Shown: piece after piece, positions 17,795-27,320 of the stretch
Layout: every line of letters begins with the position of its first letter
Numbering within the stretch: the stretch's first letter is position 1
NCBI RefSeq assembly: GCF_013248975.1
Contig: NZ_JABRWH010000002.1
Span: 292,663 to 356,662 of the forward strand
Source of the DNA: Neobacillus endophyticus
GTDB lineage: Bacteria > Bacillota > Bacilli > Bacillales > Cytobacillaceae
DNA length: 64,000 bases
Direction of reading: 5' to 3'
Notes under the pieces: generated by a model
What the model saw: only the letters and a program-made list of their open reading frames with translations
The model's database searches: none
Told to the model about the DNA's origin: nothing
Program-made: the position numbers and the translations under genes

Positions 17795-19475
17795 GTTCGT
17801 GCACTTCATCAATTATTGAAATATCAAAGAAATTTCTCATTTGACGACGAATGTACTCAATGGCTGCAATACGTCTCGGCATTCCTACTACTTTAGGTAA
17901 CTCCTTATGAGTGTCCTGAATATGCTTAAATAGATTTGGATTTTTTTGCGCTAAGGCATGGGCAAGTTCTTTCTCATACATTGCCCACTCTTTGAAAGAG
18001 CTGAAGTGTGTTGGAACTTTTTTCGTCCATAGGCTATCACCACATTCTGAACAAAAAGCATTTTGTGGTTTCACGCTATTACTGATACGTCTGCCAGTTC
18101 CGAACTCATCTTCATTCATTGTCCGTTTCGTGTGTTTTGTCTCTTCTTCACCGTTTTCATTCGTCACAACATTAGTTGATTCAATGACTTGATGAGCGTG
18201 ACCACAGGAAGGACAATAATATCCATATCTATATGGAGTGCGTTGTTCTGTTTTCTGCAAAGTGGTTTTCTTATAAGAAAACTCTACAGATGGAACAATC
18301 CGGCTATCTCCACGCATTGTAGTAAAGGAAATAACAAAAAAGGTAGGCTTAATTGGTTTCGGACGCCCTGCTTTTTCCCAAGCTACATGGTATTCAATTA
18401 ATTGGCTTGTTTTTTCAATCACATGAATCTCAGCATGGGGAACAATTTCCCTAATTTCATCAGGCCACTTAGCTGTTAAACTTGGTGGCACCATGACGCA
18501 CGCAAAATACCCTGTTTTCCCTTTTAAGTGATGATATCCTTCGGCAACACTTGTCATGACCGCCGTTTTTCCGGTGCTCATTTCCCCTTGAATAATCACA
18601 GCCTTTTGTTCTAGCAATCTTTTTGAGATGGCTGTCGCAACATGGCTTTGAACTGGGAATAAAGTTCGCGGGAAATTCTCAAAATGCTGCAAGGATTCAT
18701 CTTCCATTGGGTTATGAGTCGGTTGAACCTCTTCTGCAAGTTTTTGAACCATTGCATCAGAGTACTCAAGTAGGTAATCAGTTAAAGAATTCACATTCTC
18801 TATTGCTTGACCCGTACCACTTTTCGGGAAAACAAGCGCTCCTGACTTTACCAACTCAGATATAAGGTTATCTGCATCCTCTTCTGATAGTTTGATTCGT
18901 AATAGCGACATACCATCTATAAACAGACTTTTGTCGTAATACATCTCAATCTCTTCCAAATAGCCACGAGATATTAACTCTTGGTATACGATTTCCTTCC
19001 AATCATCAAGGATGTGTAAACCGTATTTAGAGCCTCCGAGTAGATTGGCGATATCTTGTGCTGGATTACCGTCAAACGATAGAACATACTCATCATTCGC
19101 AAGTAATTTATCGTGAACAATCGCAAGGGCTTTTCGATTTTGATTAATGGTGATCGGAAATTTCTCGTAAGATCCTTTATCAGCACATAATTGAAAATCT
19201 CTCTGAAATTCGTAAGTTGTCAGTGTCTTTTCTCCTTGACCAAAATGGAATCCATTCGATCCAATATCCATCGCAGCCTTCATCGATTGAAGGGTGGAAT
19301 CACTTCCTGCGATGATCGTCATCAGAATTAATGGTTGTTTCCAGGATTGGTCTGGCGCTTCGCAGGCTAGAGCGTAACAAAACGCATTTTGCCATGCTTG
19401 CTCTAGATACACTTCTAACATTTTTGGACAATCTTCTGTTTCTTCTAATTTCCACTCAATTTTGTTGTTGGACAT
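17795..19475 (-). CDS. Plasmid helicase, exon 1 (N-terminus to DEAH box)
   Basis: Exon 1 (560 codons plus one base) of a superfamily 2 helicase. N-terminal region of unknown type (1-270), then motif I GEMSTGKT (297-304), motif Ia VMVPPSLTAKWPDE, a zinc-ribbon insertion with CPSC (421-424) and CSEC (475-478), and motif II DEVHE (556-560), where intron 2 begins. Together the exons have 1681+915+725=3321 nt, exactly 1107 codons, giving a 1106-residue protein. Likely a plasmid DNA translocase; substrate unknown. Confidence 0.87.
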
Positions 19476-20001
19476 AAAAAATCCCTAGCACATGAAGATG
19501 GGGTAGTATCCCTAACCAACATCATCAGCTAGGGATACACCTCCCTTATTTGTTTTATTTGTTTTTTTCGTTACATCTTTGTTCATTTTGAACTAGATTT
19601 TGATACAGATAGTAAGAAGATCTTTAATAAATATCTCCTTTCATCAGGTTCACACTCTCTTTCTAAAAGTTTTATATCTATATAAAAAACAAGAACGAAA
19701 CAAAGCCAATAAGCTCAATCATTCTTGTTTGAATACACTCTTCATACGGTTTTTACAAAATAAAAAAGCCTTTGAAGTTTGATTAGAATAGGACACGAAA
19801 AAAATCATGTTCACTACTAATTAAACCTCAAAGGCTCCAATTGTTTGTTAATTCGACTGCTGACCCAAAAATGTTGGTCGCAAAAAAAAGAAAAAATAAA
19901 ATAAGATGTAAATATTATACCTTTTTCCTTACATTTCGACAATACATTTTAACGATCTTGGGCACGTGGGTTCTTGCCAAATTCCTAAAACTTTTGACCA
20001 C
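19476..20001. other. Gene-free spacer with leader hairpin
   Basis: Upstream of the helicase, TAGTATCCCTA/TAGGGATA arms at about 19504-19540 could form a leader hairpin. No gene is supported; short rightward frames here have no ribosome site. Confidence 0.4.
19767..19836. terminator. Long imperfect hairpin, bidirectional terminator
   Basis: AGCCTTTGA(A/G)GTTT...ATTAG arms of about 28 bp with a few mismatches, with A-runs on one side and T-rich sequence on the other. It marks the border between the plasmid block and the repeat-bearing block. Confidence 0.55.
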
Positions 20002-20721
20002 CTATATAAACTCTATTTCTTCCTCTTCACTTTCCTCTATTCTTGTAGAAAGAATTTGCTGTAGCTGCAACAGGGAAGAAAGTAGTTTTTTCTCTTTGTC
20101 ACTCACGTTTAGATAGAGTTCTCGAAAATCTGTTAAATATAAGTCATCTTCATCGAATGGATCATGGTCAACTGCGGCATCATTCCAGTCATCTGCCGTT
20201 ATAATTTCCTCGTTTGCAAACCATTCTTCTAACTTGATGACATAACGTTTATAGAAGGGCTCTATCTCACTCAATTCTTCCCAATTTTCAACATATCTCA
20301 TATCGGCCTGTGCCGATTTATAATTAATAGCATATTGTGCATCGATATCATCAAATTCATTGGTTGATTGGAAATTTTCTTCTGATTTTAAATTGAACAT
20401 ATAAACCCAATAATTACTATCAAATGGATTAGAATATGCAATATAGAAAGTTCCACCACGAGAAAATACAATGTAATGTTCATCTTCAATTATTAAATTG
20501 TATTTGATTTTCAAGGCTTTCATATATCGATTTGGTTTTACTTGTGGTTTGTAAAAGTCATCATTTCGTTCAGGCCTCCGAGTGACCCCATTACTTTTAC
20601 ATTTTTTGCATAAATGTATAGCATGACCTTTTCCGCTAAAACTCTCATTAGATTTATAAGAATCGCATCCCCAGCAATAATGGCCGACTTTCTTTTTTCT
20701 CCTTTTTCCCATTATTATCAT
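20002..20721 (-). CDS. Hypothetical protein with N-terminal zinc ribbon
   Basis: 239 residues. CWGC (residues 16-19) and CKKC (38-41) make a likely zinc ribbon behind a basic start (KRRKKK). The rest is acidic and ends in a run of E residues. The layout suggests nucleic acid or protein binding. Start among closely spaced ATGs near 20710-20721 after AAGGATG. Not recognised. Confidence 0.6.
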   Translation of the reverse strand: MIIMGKRRKKKVGHYCWGCDSYKSNESFSGKGHAIHLCKKCKSNGVTRRPERNDDFYKPQVKPNRYMKALKIKYNLIIEDEHYIVFSRGGTFYIAYSNPFDSNYWVYMFNLKSEENFQSTNEFDDIDAQYAINYKSAQADMRYVENWEELSEIEPFYKRYVIKLEEWFANEEIITADDWNDAAVDHDPFDEDDLYLTDFRELYLNVSDKEKKLLSSLLQLQQILSTRIEESEEEEIEFI

Positions 20722-20817
20722 CCTTTGTTAATGGTTATGTACTCACAAATGTCAGTATTATCGTAACACATTTGTCCTAAGCCTACAGAAAGAGTTTAGA
20801 TTCATTTTCTAATCTTT

Positions 20818-21027
20818 TTATAGTAGATGATATGTCTTTAATAATCGGTTCAATTCTTCAGCACTATAAGGTGTATGCTTGGCTACTTCATACAACGGCA
20901 TACCACTATCCAAAAGGCTTTTAGCTACTCCGAGCATACCCATTATTGTGGCATCCTCTAATCTACTTCTTTCGTCTGAAAGTGCCTTAGCTCTACGTTC
21001 GTTCTCTTTTCTAGTTTCAGTATTCAT
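20818..21027 (-). CDS. Small helical hypothetical protein
   Basis: 69 residues. The N-terminal half is charged and helical; the C-terminal half (LLDSGMPLYEVAKHTPYSAEELNRLL) resembles the small tail found in Rpn-type nucleases and transposase-like proteins, so this could be a stand-alone or leftover tail. GAGGGGC precedes ATG 21027. Confidence 0.5.
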   Translation of the reverse strand: MNTETRKENERRAKALSDERSRLEDATIMGMLGVAKSLLDSGMPLYEVAKHTPYSAEELNRLLKTYHLL

Positions 21028-21086
21028 TAAAGCCCCTCACAACTAAATTTATGCGACTTTATAAATTCCAATAAAGCCTTGATGTA

Positions 21087-21368
21087 TTAGATATTATTGT
21101 TATTGCTTTTGGTAATGTCATTATACATTTTCTCAAATAGTTCTAATGGAAGTGAAAATTTAGTTGTTTTGAAATTCATTATATTCGTAATGATTTCAAC
21201 TGTATTTCCCTTTTTCACAACTTCTAAAAGTGAATTTTCACCAATATCCCTGACAGATACGAAACTGTTTCCGTTTTTCTTCTCTTTTTGCTTGTATTCA
21301 TAATTAAAACCAAAATTACTCAAAAAAATCTCTCCATTCAATAAGTTAACGGGTTTAATTCGAATCAT
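21087..21368 (-). CDS. Hypothetical protein
   Basis: 93 residues, soluble, mixed charge, mostly beta strands by pattern. No family recognised. The ribosome site is weak (AGGAAAC). First gene of the repeat-bearing block. Confidence 0.45.
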   Translation of the reverse strand: MIRIKPVNLLNGEIFLSNFGFNYEYKQKEKKNGNSFVSVRDIGENSLLEVVKKGNTVEIITNIMNFKTTKFSLPLELFEKMYNDITKSNNNNI

Positions 21369-21421
21369 TAGTTTCCTAGCGGATGCGCTTATTTTAACAT
21401 TTCGTTTTGTTGCTTAGAAAA

Positions 21422-21489
21422 ACTATGATCATCAACAATCGGGCGCCCGATCGGTGATGTTCGTTATTTAAAGTAAAGTACCCTTAGTT
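21422..21489 (+). repeat. Dispersed repeat copy, head-to-head palindrome
   Basis: CAACAATCGGGCGCCCGATCGGTGATG forms a palindrome by joining two opposed GGGCGC motifs, followed by the AGTAAAG-CCC tail. Lies immediately 3' of the 21484-21957 gene and overlaps its stop codon. Confidence 0.6.
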
Positions 21490-21957
21490 GAAGAAAATCA
21501 AGACAGATTTGAATTGATTCAAAAATCTCTTTAGATTAATAAGCATTTCTTTTAATTCTCCATATATATTTTGCTCAGCTAAATAATATCCATCTGATAT
21601 ATAATGAATTTCCTTTTCAATCCACTCACAACTAACTGGTAAATACTCAATTAACTTGTCCATTTTTTCAATCACGCTAGACATATCTTCAGTAGTATTT
21701 ATATATTGATTAAGTAATCCGAGTATTATTTTAGGAGGGAGGTCGTAATCAAACTCTCCCTTGACATTCATTAATTTTAAATTAATAACTTCTAACTTTT
21801 CTTTAGCAGATAACGATAACTCAATTATTTCATATGGTGGGGTATCAATATGTTCAATTAAATTGTCTGCCCATTTTATAACTTCTTCGATAGTTAATAG
21901 TCCTATTGAGACACCTAATCTATTTACTTCTGCCATTAATTTTATGTTGTCCATCAA
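21484..21957 (-). CDS. Hypothetical protein, possibly immunity-like
   Basis: 157 residues, all-helical pattern, acidic, no membrane segment. The shape (small, acidic, helical, single gene) resembles immunity proteins of polymorphic toxins, but no toxin gene is adjacent and no family is recognised. Followed at once by a repeat copy. Confidence 0.5.
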   Translation of the reverse strand: MMDNIKLMAEVNRLGVSIGLLTIEEVIKWADNLIEHIDTPPYEIIELSLSAKEKLEVINLKLMNVKGEFDYDLPPKIILGLLNQYINTTEDMSSVIEKMDKLIEYLPVSCEWIEKEIHYISDGYYLAEQNIYGELKEMLINLKRFLNQFKSVLIFFN

Positions 21958-22017
21958 AAATCACCTATTGATTTTACTATTTTTATCATATTCCACTATT
22001 TTTGAACAATTCCTTCT

Positions 22018-22140
22018 TTAAACTGCCATTTAACTGATTAAAGACCAAGAAAAATGGACTGCTGATACAGTACATCTTTGCTCAATTCTTGCGCCCAATA
22101 ATGGAATAACTGAATAACTTCTATTAGCTGGTTTAATTGA
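22018..22140 (+). repeat. Dispersed repeat copy, ATGGACTG hairpin type
   Basis: ATTTAACTGATTAAAGACC, a hairpin ATGGACTG/CAGTACAT, then CAATTCTTGCGCCC and the ATAATGGAATAACTGAAT tail ending TAGCTGGTTT. Lies 3' of the 22206 gene. Read leftward the hairpin is followed by T-runs, so it can terminate. Confidence 0.7.
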
Positions 22141-22205
22141 AGTTACTTCAACATATTTTTAAATAAATAACAGTATATGATATTACCAAAAAACTTGAGA
22201 TATAT

Positions 22206-22949
22206 TTATTTAAATTCCACTTCCATGGACTCTGTACCACTTTTATCGTATTGATTCCCATAAATGATAACATGTTTATCACCTTTCCAATAGATATTGA
22301 AAGTTGAGATATTGTATGGGTTACTTCCTGAAAATTCACCGTATTTTTGTAATTTCCCTCCAACTTTTCCGTAATAAACCTGTATAGGGACGTTATCGTT
22401 GTAATGATACATCCCTTTTGAATAGGTGAGTTTCCTTAATTCCACGACATTAACATGATTAGGAGATTCGCTTTTTTTAAAAGGGAATAGCCCTAATTCC
22501 TTTTGGACAACTTGAAAAGGATTAACGTTTGAACCTTTGTCTGGAACATTAAATTCAATTACTTCTGGATCTTGTCTCTCTCCTGATAGAAGAATCGTCG
22601 CTTCATCATTGTTTTTCCAATTTATCGATATATCAGAGGACGTTAGACTTTTCCTATGATTATTGATTACACGCTGGATTTTAAAATTTTCGAACGAAAT
22701 CACAACAATTGGATCACCGAAAGAAAGGGTGCCTTTTTGTACCACTCTAATTGTATGGTTTTGTTTAGGAGATTTGCTTACAACCAGATATGTATCTTCA
22801 GGTTTATGGTTAATCTTTGAGGTTAATACAAACACCGAATAAATAAATGCAACTAGTAGTATAAAGCCTACTATTAAACATCCCGAACCTACTAGGAACT
22901 TGGTGCGCTCCACGTGATATTCTATCTCATCATCATCATCTATCAACAT
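22206..22949 (-). CDS. Single-pass membrane protein, extracellular domain
   Basis: 247 residues from ATG 22949, which follows GGGAGGA by 6 bases (a longer frame to 23015 has no such site). One membrane helix near residues 19-43 (LVGSGCLIVGFILLVAFIYSVFVL), then an outside domain of about 200 residues rich in beta strands. Family not recognised. Confidence 0.65.
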   Translation of the reverse strand: MLIDDDDEIEYHVERTKFLVGSGCLIVGFILLVAFIYSVFVLTSKINHKPEDTYLVVSKSPKQNHTIRVVQKGTLSFGDPIVVISFENFKIQRVINNHRKSLTSSDISINWKNNDEATILLSGERQDPEVIEFNVPDKGSNVNPFQVVQKELGLFPFKKSESPNHVNVVELRKLTYSKGMYHYNDNVPIQVYYGKVGGKLQKYGEFSGSNPYNISTFNIYWKGDKHVIIYGNQYDKSGTESMEVEFK

Positions 22950-23064
22950 AATCGTCCTCCCTACTTGTTTAGAGTTATTAAGTAAGCCTTTATCTAACCT
23001 AATAAAATATATCACATTATTACATAGAATATCTATGTATATAAATATTTTTAAGCAATCTAAA

Positions 23065-23180
23065 CATAAAGAAAGAGCACAATTCTGTTGAAGAATCGCG
23101 CCCTATAATGGAATAAGATTGAGCTTCTATTAGCTGGTTTGTAGAAGATCATTATTGAAGTAAGGCACCCCGTTAGTGAA
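23065..23180 (+). repeat. Dispersed repeat copy with both tail types
   Basis: GAGCACAATTCT/AGAATCGCGC hairpin, then the TAATGGAATAAG...TAGCTGGTTT tail, then GAAGATCATTATTGAAGTAA and CACCCCGTTAG. This copy shows that the two tail types can sit in series. Ends 6 bases before the stop of the 23187 gene. Confidence 0.7.
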
Positions 23181-23186
23181 AAAAGT

Positions 23187-23444
23187 TTATTTACCAACTG
23201 TCCAATGAAACTTTTCCCTAAAGTCTTCAAAGCACTGATTACAAACCCAGTGATAATTATCTTCTGTTGTGTACCCTTCGTGAAGGTCTTCTGGACCTGA
23301 CCCTTCGGAAAATTTATCTAAACAAAAAGCACAGTGGTCGTGCTTCCAGTTATCACTATATTGGTTGTACTCTCTCCAATAAAACGTTTTGCCCAACAGA
23401 TATTTTTCTTGCCCTTGTAATCTCCAATCATCATTCGTTATCAT
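23187..23444 (-). CDS. Small zinc-binding protein, conserved in Bacillaceae
   Basis: 85 residues with CAFC (38-41) and CNQC (68-71) pairs around an aromatic, acidic core (YTTEDNYHWVCNQCFEDF). This small protein type is familiar from Bacillus genomes, but its function is unknown. Alone with its repeat. Confidence 0.65.
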   Translation of the reverse strand: MITNDDWRLQGQEKYLLGKTFYWREYNQYSDNWKHDHCAFCLDKFSEGSGPEDLHEGYTTEDNYHWVCNQCFEDFREKFHWTVGK

Positions 23445-23488
23445 TTTTAATTGTTCTCCTTCAGTAAAACATTTAACAGTTCAACCCA

Positions 23489-23517
23489 ACTAATTAGCTA
23501 AAGCCCTCGTTAAAGAT
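23489..23517 (+). repeat. Partial dispersed repeat
   Basis: Only the tail remains: TAGCTAAAGCCCTCGTTAA, a degenerate form of the AAGTAAAGC-CCCGTTA end, 3' of the 23523 gene. The hairpin part is missing. Confidence 0.45.
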
Positions 23518-23522
23518 GAAGA

Positions 23523-24119
23523 TTATTCAAAACAAGCAACTTCGTGTTGAGCTAAGAATATTTTATATAATCGTTTTGAGTCGTGCCCTTGTTCATCGTC
23601 TCTCCATCTAATCGCTACTGCAACCCCTTGAAGGTCGACGTTGTAGTCGCCTGTATATCCAGCAAGAACAACCTTTCCGAAATTGTTACTTCTTTTATAT
23701 GTTAACTCCATACCCCAAAACAATTTTGGATGCTTCTTCTTTAGAACTTCTCCCAAATATATACCTACATCTCTTAAAAGGATTTCCGATTGTTCCGTAA
23801 ACCTTTCTTTCGCTAAATGTTTATGAATCACTTTTGCAAGTGGGCTTAAATGAGCAGTTTTTTCCTCTAATTCCACTTCGGGCACCATTTCCTTTATCGT
23901 ATGTTCAAAAGCCCAATCCCATATAGGTATTAAAGATTTTGGTGTATAGTTAAGTACGCCACCATCACTCTCAAAGGCTTTATTTAAAATTTCCAGCCTT
24001 TCTGGGAACGTACTTAATGCCCATTCATTAAGGATTCTAAGTTTCCTTTTCGGATATTTTGCTTTTTCCATTTTTTCTTCAATTTCTCTTGGGACATTGT
24101 GAATTGGGTAGTCAAACAT
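23523..24119 (-). CDS. Hypothetical protein
   Basis: 198 residues, soluble, with a helical N-terminal half and beta-rich C-terminal half (LFWGMELTYKRSNNFGKVVL...YNVDLQGVAVAIRW). No motif recognised. Could be an immunity-type protein. Confidence 0.55.
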   Translation of the reverse strand: MFDYPIHNVPREIEEKMEKAKYPKRKLRILNEWALSTFPERLEILNKAFESDGGVLNYTPKSLIPIWDWAFEHTIKEMVPEVELEEKTAHLSPLAKVIHKHLAKERFTEQSEILLRDVGIYLGEVLKKKHPKLFWGMELTYKRSNNFGKVVLAGYTGDYNVDLQGVAVAIRWRDDEQGHDSKRLYKIFLAQHEVACFE

Positions 24120-24587
24120 ACTTAAATCCTCCGATTAGTGCCTTTAGTTATCTAAAAATAAGTTTATCATAATGGTTCTTTATCAATAGAATTTTTGTGT
24201 GCCCTTGTTAAGCTAACCTCCTAGTTATCTTTATAACTTCAACAAAAAAAGCGTTAATCTTTCTTCGATTAACGCGCCCGATTGTTGAAGATCGTTATTA
24301 GGTAAAGCTCCCTGTTACTTCAATAAGGATTCAGATGCTTGTTTTATCCAGTCATTTATATCCTCATCATTATTAGGATCATCTGGTGCGACTTTTTGCT
24401 ATGAAATATAACTTACTTCATATTCCTCGCTGGTCTGACAGTCAAAAAGAACAGATATATTCTCTATATATAATAAGAAGTAAGCTGTTATTTACCTAAT
24501 TTCAGGAAATTACATATATAATAGGCCTAATATTATATATACTTTTTTGAATAAAATAGAAAATTGGTACATACGGAGGAAAACCTA
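24120..24587. other. Intergenic stretch with gene remnant
   Basis: Holds a repeat (24249-24318) and a leftward remnant at about 24316-24399 ending VAPDDPNNDEDINDWIKQAS... then a stop; its frame is closed upstream by TAG. A decayed gene still attached to its repeat. Confidence 0.5.
24249..24318 (+). repeat. Dispersed repeat copy, GCGTTAATC hairpin type
   Basis: GCGTTAATC/CGATTAACGC hairpin, then GCCCGATTGTTGAAGATCG and GGTAAAGCTCCCTGTTA. Directly follows the gene remnant ending at 24316. Confidence 0.7.
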
Positions 24588-24782
24588 ATGTTTTATTTTT
24601 CTGTAACACTAATAATGGCCATATATGGATTTATTGCTTTACCTTGGGGAGTCATCCTTCTCGTAATAAACTTAATTAAACAAGAAAGCACGCGTTTATC
24701 TATCATCTTAATAATCACATCAATAATTTGTCTTATTTTTGTTATAAACTTTATAGCTGGTTTTAGAAGCTTTTATAATTAA
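24588..24782 (+). CDS. Small two-helix membrane protein
   Basis: 64 residues from ATG 24588, preceded by CGGAGG. Two hydrophobic helices (about 2-27 and 38-60). One of the few rightward genes of this block. Function unknown. Confidence 0.6.
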   Translation: MFYFSVTLIMAIYGFIALPWGVILLVINLIKQESTRLSIILIITSIICLIFVINFIAGFRSFYN

Positions 24783-24790
24783 TTCTTAAA

Positions 24791-24898
24791 AAAAGAGAGC
24801 AATTCTTACTACAGAATTGCGCCCGATTGTTGAAGAACTTAATAAAAAAAATAATACTTTACCACTATTTCATATTAAGCTAACGCACCCAGTTAGCT
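24791..24898 (+). repeat. Dispersed repeat copy with GCTAAC/GTTAGC end
   Basis: GAGAGCAATTCT/AGAATTGCGC hairpin and GCCCGATTGTTGAAGAAC, an insertion of A/T sequence, then AAGCTAACGCACCCAGTTAGCT, whose ends are inverted (GCTAAC/GTTAGC). Sits between convergent genes. Confidence 0.7.
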
Positions 24899-25395
24899 CA
24901 ACAAGAAGTTTTATCAAAATCGTCTCTGAATGACTTTTTTCGGTTCCAAGCCCTAATTAAATTAGTGTGAAAATCTCTAGGATCTTCAATGTCGAACCAA
25001 ACTATGGCATAACCTTGTGCTGGATAAGAATTCTTATGCCGTTTCATAATCGTTTCCTGACAGTTATAGAGAGGACAAATTATTGTTGTCTTTCCCCTTT
25101 TATTCATGAATTCTATTTTCTCGATTTCATTCCAGTAAACCTTATTTCCATTAAAATTAACGACAACACCATCTTCATCCCAATAGTACCCCTTCCCCTC
25201 CCTTCTTTTCTTCCAGTCATAAAAACCCAAAAAGATAACCGTAAAAGAAAATAAGAACCCAATGATTAGAGGAAAAGAGATTCCCGTAGGGATAGCCAAT
25301 ATACACATCAAAAAGAAGAAGATACCTACTCCAAAAAAACTTATGATTATTCTCCAAGAAGTTCGATAGATTCGCACATTCTCCAATTGAATCAC
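24898..25395 (-). CDS. Membrane protein with PH-like domain
   Basis: 165 residues: two membrane helices (about 13-34 and 38-60), then a cytoplasmic domain with the pattern GVVVNFNGNKVYWNEIEKIEF typical of bacterial PH-like (YdbT/DUF-type) domains. Function unknown. Confidence 0.6.
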   Translation of the reverse strand: MIQLENVRIYRTSWRIIISFFGVGIFFFLMCILAIPTGISFPLIIGFLFSFTVIFLGFYDWKKRREGKGYYWDEDGVVVNFNGNKVYWNEIEKIEFMNKRGKTTIICPLYNCQETIMKRHKNSYPAQGYAIVWFDIEDPRDFHTNLIRAWNRKKSFRDDFDKTSC

Positions 25396-25529
25396 ACCTT
25401 ATTATGTTATGAATATTTATTGAACAAACAGCCACTATAGTTTAAGTGCAATCCTTCACAAAATGTCATACCGATTTTAGATATATATTAAATTATACTT
25501 CAGATTCTTATTCCATTAAATGCTGTTAC

Positions 25530-25586
25530 ATAAAGAAAGAGCACAATTCTGTTGAAGAATCGCGCCCGATTGTTGAAGATCGTTAA
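25530..25586 (+). repeat. Dispersed repeat copy
   Basis: AAAGAGCACAATTCT/AGAATCGCGC hairpin, then GCCCGATTGTTGAAGATCG. Lies 3' of the 25659 gene. Confidence 0.7.
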
Positions 25587-25658
25587 TTCATTGACCTTGC
25601 AATTTCTAACATTTTTTCTTTCGGTAATCTTGAACATTAATTAAATCGTAATATTAAC

Positions 25659-26033
25659 TTAGAGGTTATTTTTTAGAATTAAAGCATTTAAACAATTTGC
25701 AAATTTATCCATTTCATTTCTATCTTTTAATATATCTTCTACATTGCTTTTTTCAATATATTCTTGTATAGAAACATTGGATAAAAAGAGAGAACTATGC
25801 CTATTTAATAAATCCTGAAACCATATTTCTTGGCGTAATTTTTTTACTTTCTTATGATATTTTAAATAAAACTTATTAAGTCCTATTAAAAATAAGACTA
25901 CTAATAATACAAATATTGATAAATCGTAATATGTAATAGATTTAGTTAATATTTTTTGAATAATATTAAATGAAAATATAATTAATCCAACAAAGCTTCC
26001 CCAAAAAATACCTTTCCAATATTTCATTTTCAT
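25659..26033 (-). CDS. Two-helix membrane protein
   Basis: 124 residues. Two hydrophobic helices (about 8-28 and 38-55), then a charged cytoplasmic tail of about 65 residues. GGAGGA lies just upstream of ATG 26033. Function unknown. Confidence 0.55.
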   Translation of the reverse strand: MKMKYWKGIFWGSFVGLIIFSFNIIQKILTKSITYYDLSIFVLLVVLFLIGLNKFYLKYHKKVKKLRQEIWFQDLLNRHSSLFLSNVSIQEYIEKSNVEDILKDRNEMDKFANCLNALILKNNL

Positions 26034-26853
26034 CCTCCTTATAACACTTAATAAAACGTTAACTTCTAAATTTCGTCTTCAACTGACTACTGCACAGTTA
26101 GTCGAAGAACTGAACCTTTTATCATTTAACTATATTTTACCATATAACGCAATAAATCCCTTGGATCGATGTAAACAGCTAAAATTGGCATATTAAATAA
26201 CAAGCAAAATAGCACCCCCTTTCACATGATGACAATAGCCAATGTCAAGATGTTATTTGTGGTGCTATTTACTATATTAATTTCGGCTTATTTCCTTATG
26301 AATCGTTTCTTTATCAGCGAGTATAGGTCTGTTATTTGCTATGCTAAAAAGGGTGAGAAATCATCTTCTATTTGCAATGTTTCTCCACGAAAACGGAACA
26401 ACTTAAGGAACTATAATGAGGCTTTTATTTTTCTCTTGAGTATTCTGATTCTATGCCAAAATACTTTTTCCTTCTTGCACTAGCCTGCCCACGTTACTTT
26501 AAGTAAATTTCTCACAATTTCTTCATTCATTCCAATTTCCTTTAGACGTGATGTTTAACAATCTGGCCCTTTAAATAAAAAAGAGCACAATTCTTACTGC
26601 AGAAGTGCGCCCGATTATTGAGGTGAAAACTTTTACAATTTTTCCCCATTTTTGTAATTTATGATAATATTAGACTATATCATATTTATCGTTTAATCCA
26701 TATATAACATTAAAGTGGATTAATATGCGCTTATTGGAGACCTTGGAAATCAATAAACCAAAAGTAACTATGTCTCTTTTTCAGACTTAGGGGGGTCTCA
26801 CCAACATTGTGTGGTTAGCTCAGTTTGCATCATACGTGAATTCATAAAGGATA
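26034..26853. other. Intergenic stretch, possible remnant of a mobile element
   Basis: Holds an AAATAGCACC/GGTGCTATTT hairpin at about 26207-26272, a repeat copy at 26557-26625, and a rightward 85-codon frame (26226-26483) without a ribosome site that I do not call. The hairpin could be the end of a decayed insertion sequence. Confidence 0.3.
26557..26625 (+). repeat. Dispersed repeat copy with both outer arms
   Basis: ACAATCTGGCCC, then AAGAGCACAATTCT...AGAAGTGCGC, then CCCGATTATTG. The outer CAATCTGG pairs with CCGATTATTG around the inner hairpin, so the full unit is a nested palindrome. Confidence 0.7.
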
Positions 26854-27210
26854 GTGATCTTGTTGACGAAGTTTATTCAAATTATTTCTGTTTTGACTTT
26901 TGCATTCGGTATTTGTGTAGCAATAAGACAACCAGATTTTATGACTATTGTTCCTTTATTAGGTTTCGTAGTTATTTTATATTTACGACATTATTCAAAA
27001 TACAACGCGTATATACCGGTAATTGTATTTGTTTTTTTGATATACGCTGCTAAGTTTATTGATATGTTGCTTCCAAACGGCATAGTTAGTTCTAGTCTCG
27101 GAAATACAGTAATGATAATTATAATTGTATTTCTTTTTGGTGTTTCAACTGCACTTATGTATTATTTACGTGATATTGACAGAAAAAGAACAGGTTACTA
27201 CAAGAAGTAA
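26854..27210 (+). CDS. Membrane protein, four helices
   Basis: 118 residues, with hydrophobic helices at about 8-25, 29-45, 52-70 and 83-105 and a short basic tail. AAAGG lies just upstream; GTG 26854 or TTG 26860 is the start, the second having better spacing. Function unknown. Confidence 0.55.
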   Translation: MILLTKFIQIISVLTFAFGICVAIRQPDFMTIVPLLGFVVILYLRHYSKYNAYIPVIVFVFLIYAAKFIDMLLPNGIVSSSLGNTVMIIIIVFLFGVSTALMYYLRDIDRKRTGYYKK

Positions 27211-27224
27211 GGCATTGCCTTACT
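27206..27224 (+). terminator. Rho-independent terminator
   Basis: AGTAAGGCA-T-TGCCTTACT followed by ATTGTTTTTTT, overlapping the end of the 26854 gene. A clear terminator. Confidence 0.8.
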
Positions 27225-27320
27225 ATTGTTTTTTTCACCTGGTCTACAGTGATTGATTCACTTTATGCTGTGGTATCAGACTTCCCAAGCTATTTTACTA
27301 AAGTAAAGGGTGGGTAATTC

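Noticed and set aside
26226..26483. 85-codon rightward frame with two hydrophobic stretches
   Set aside because: No ribosome site, and the front lies inside a hairpin; base use looks non-coding.
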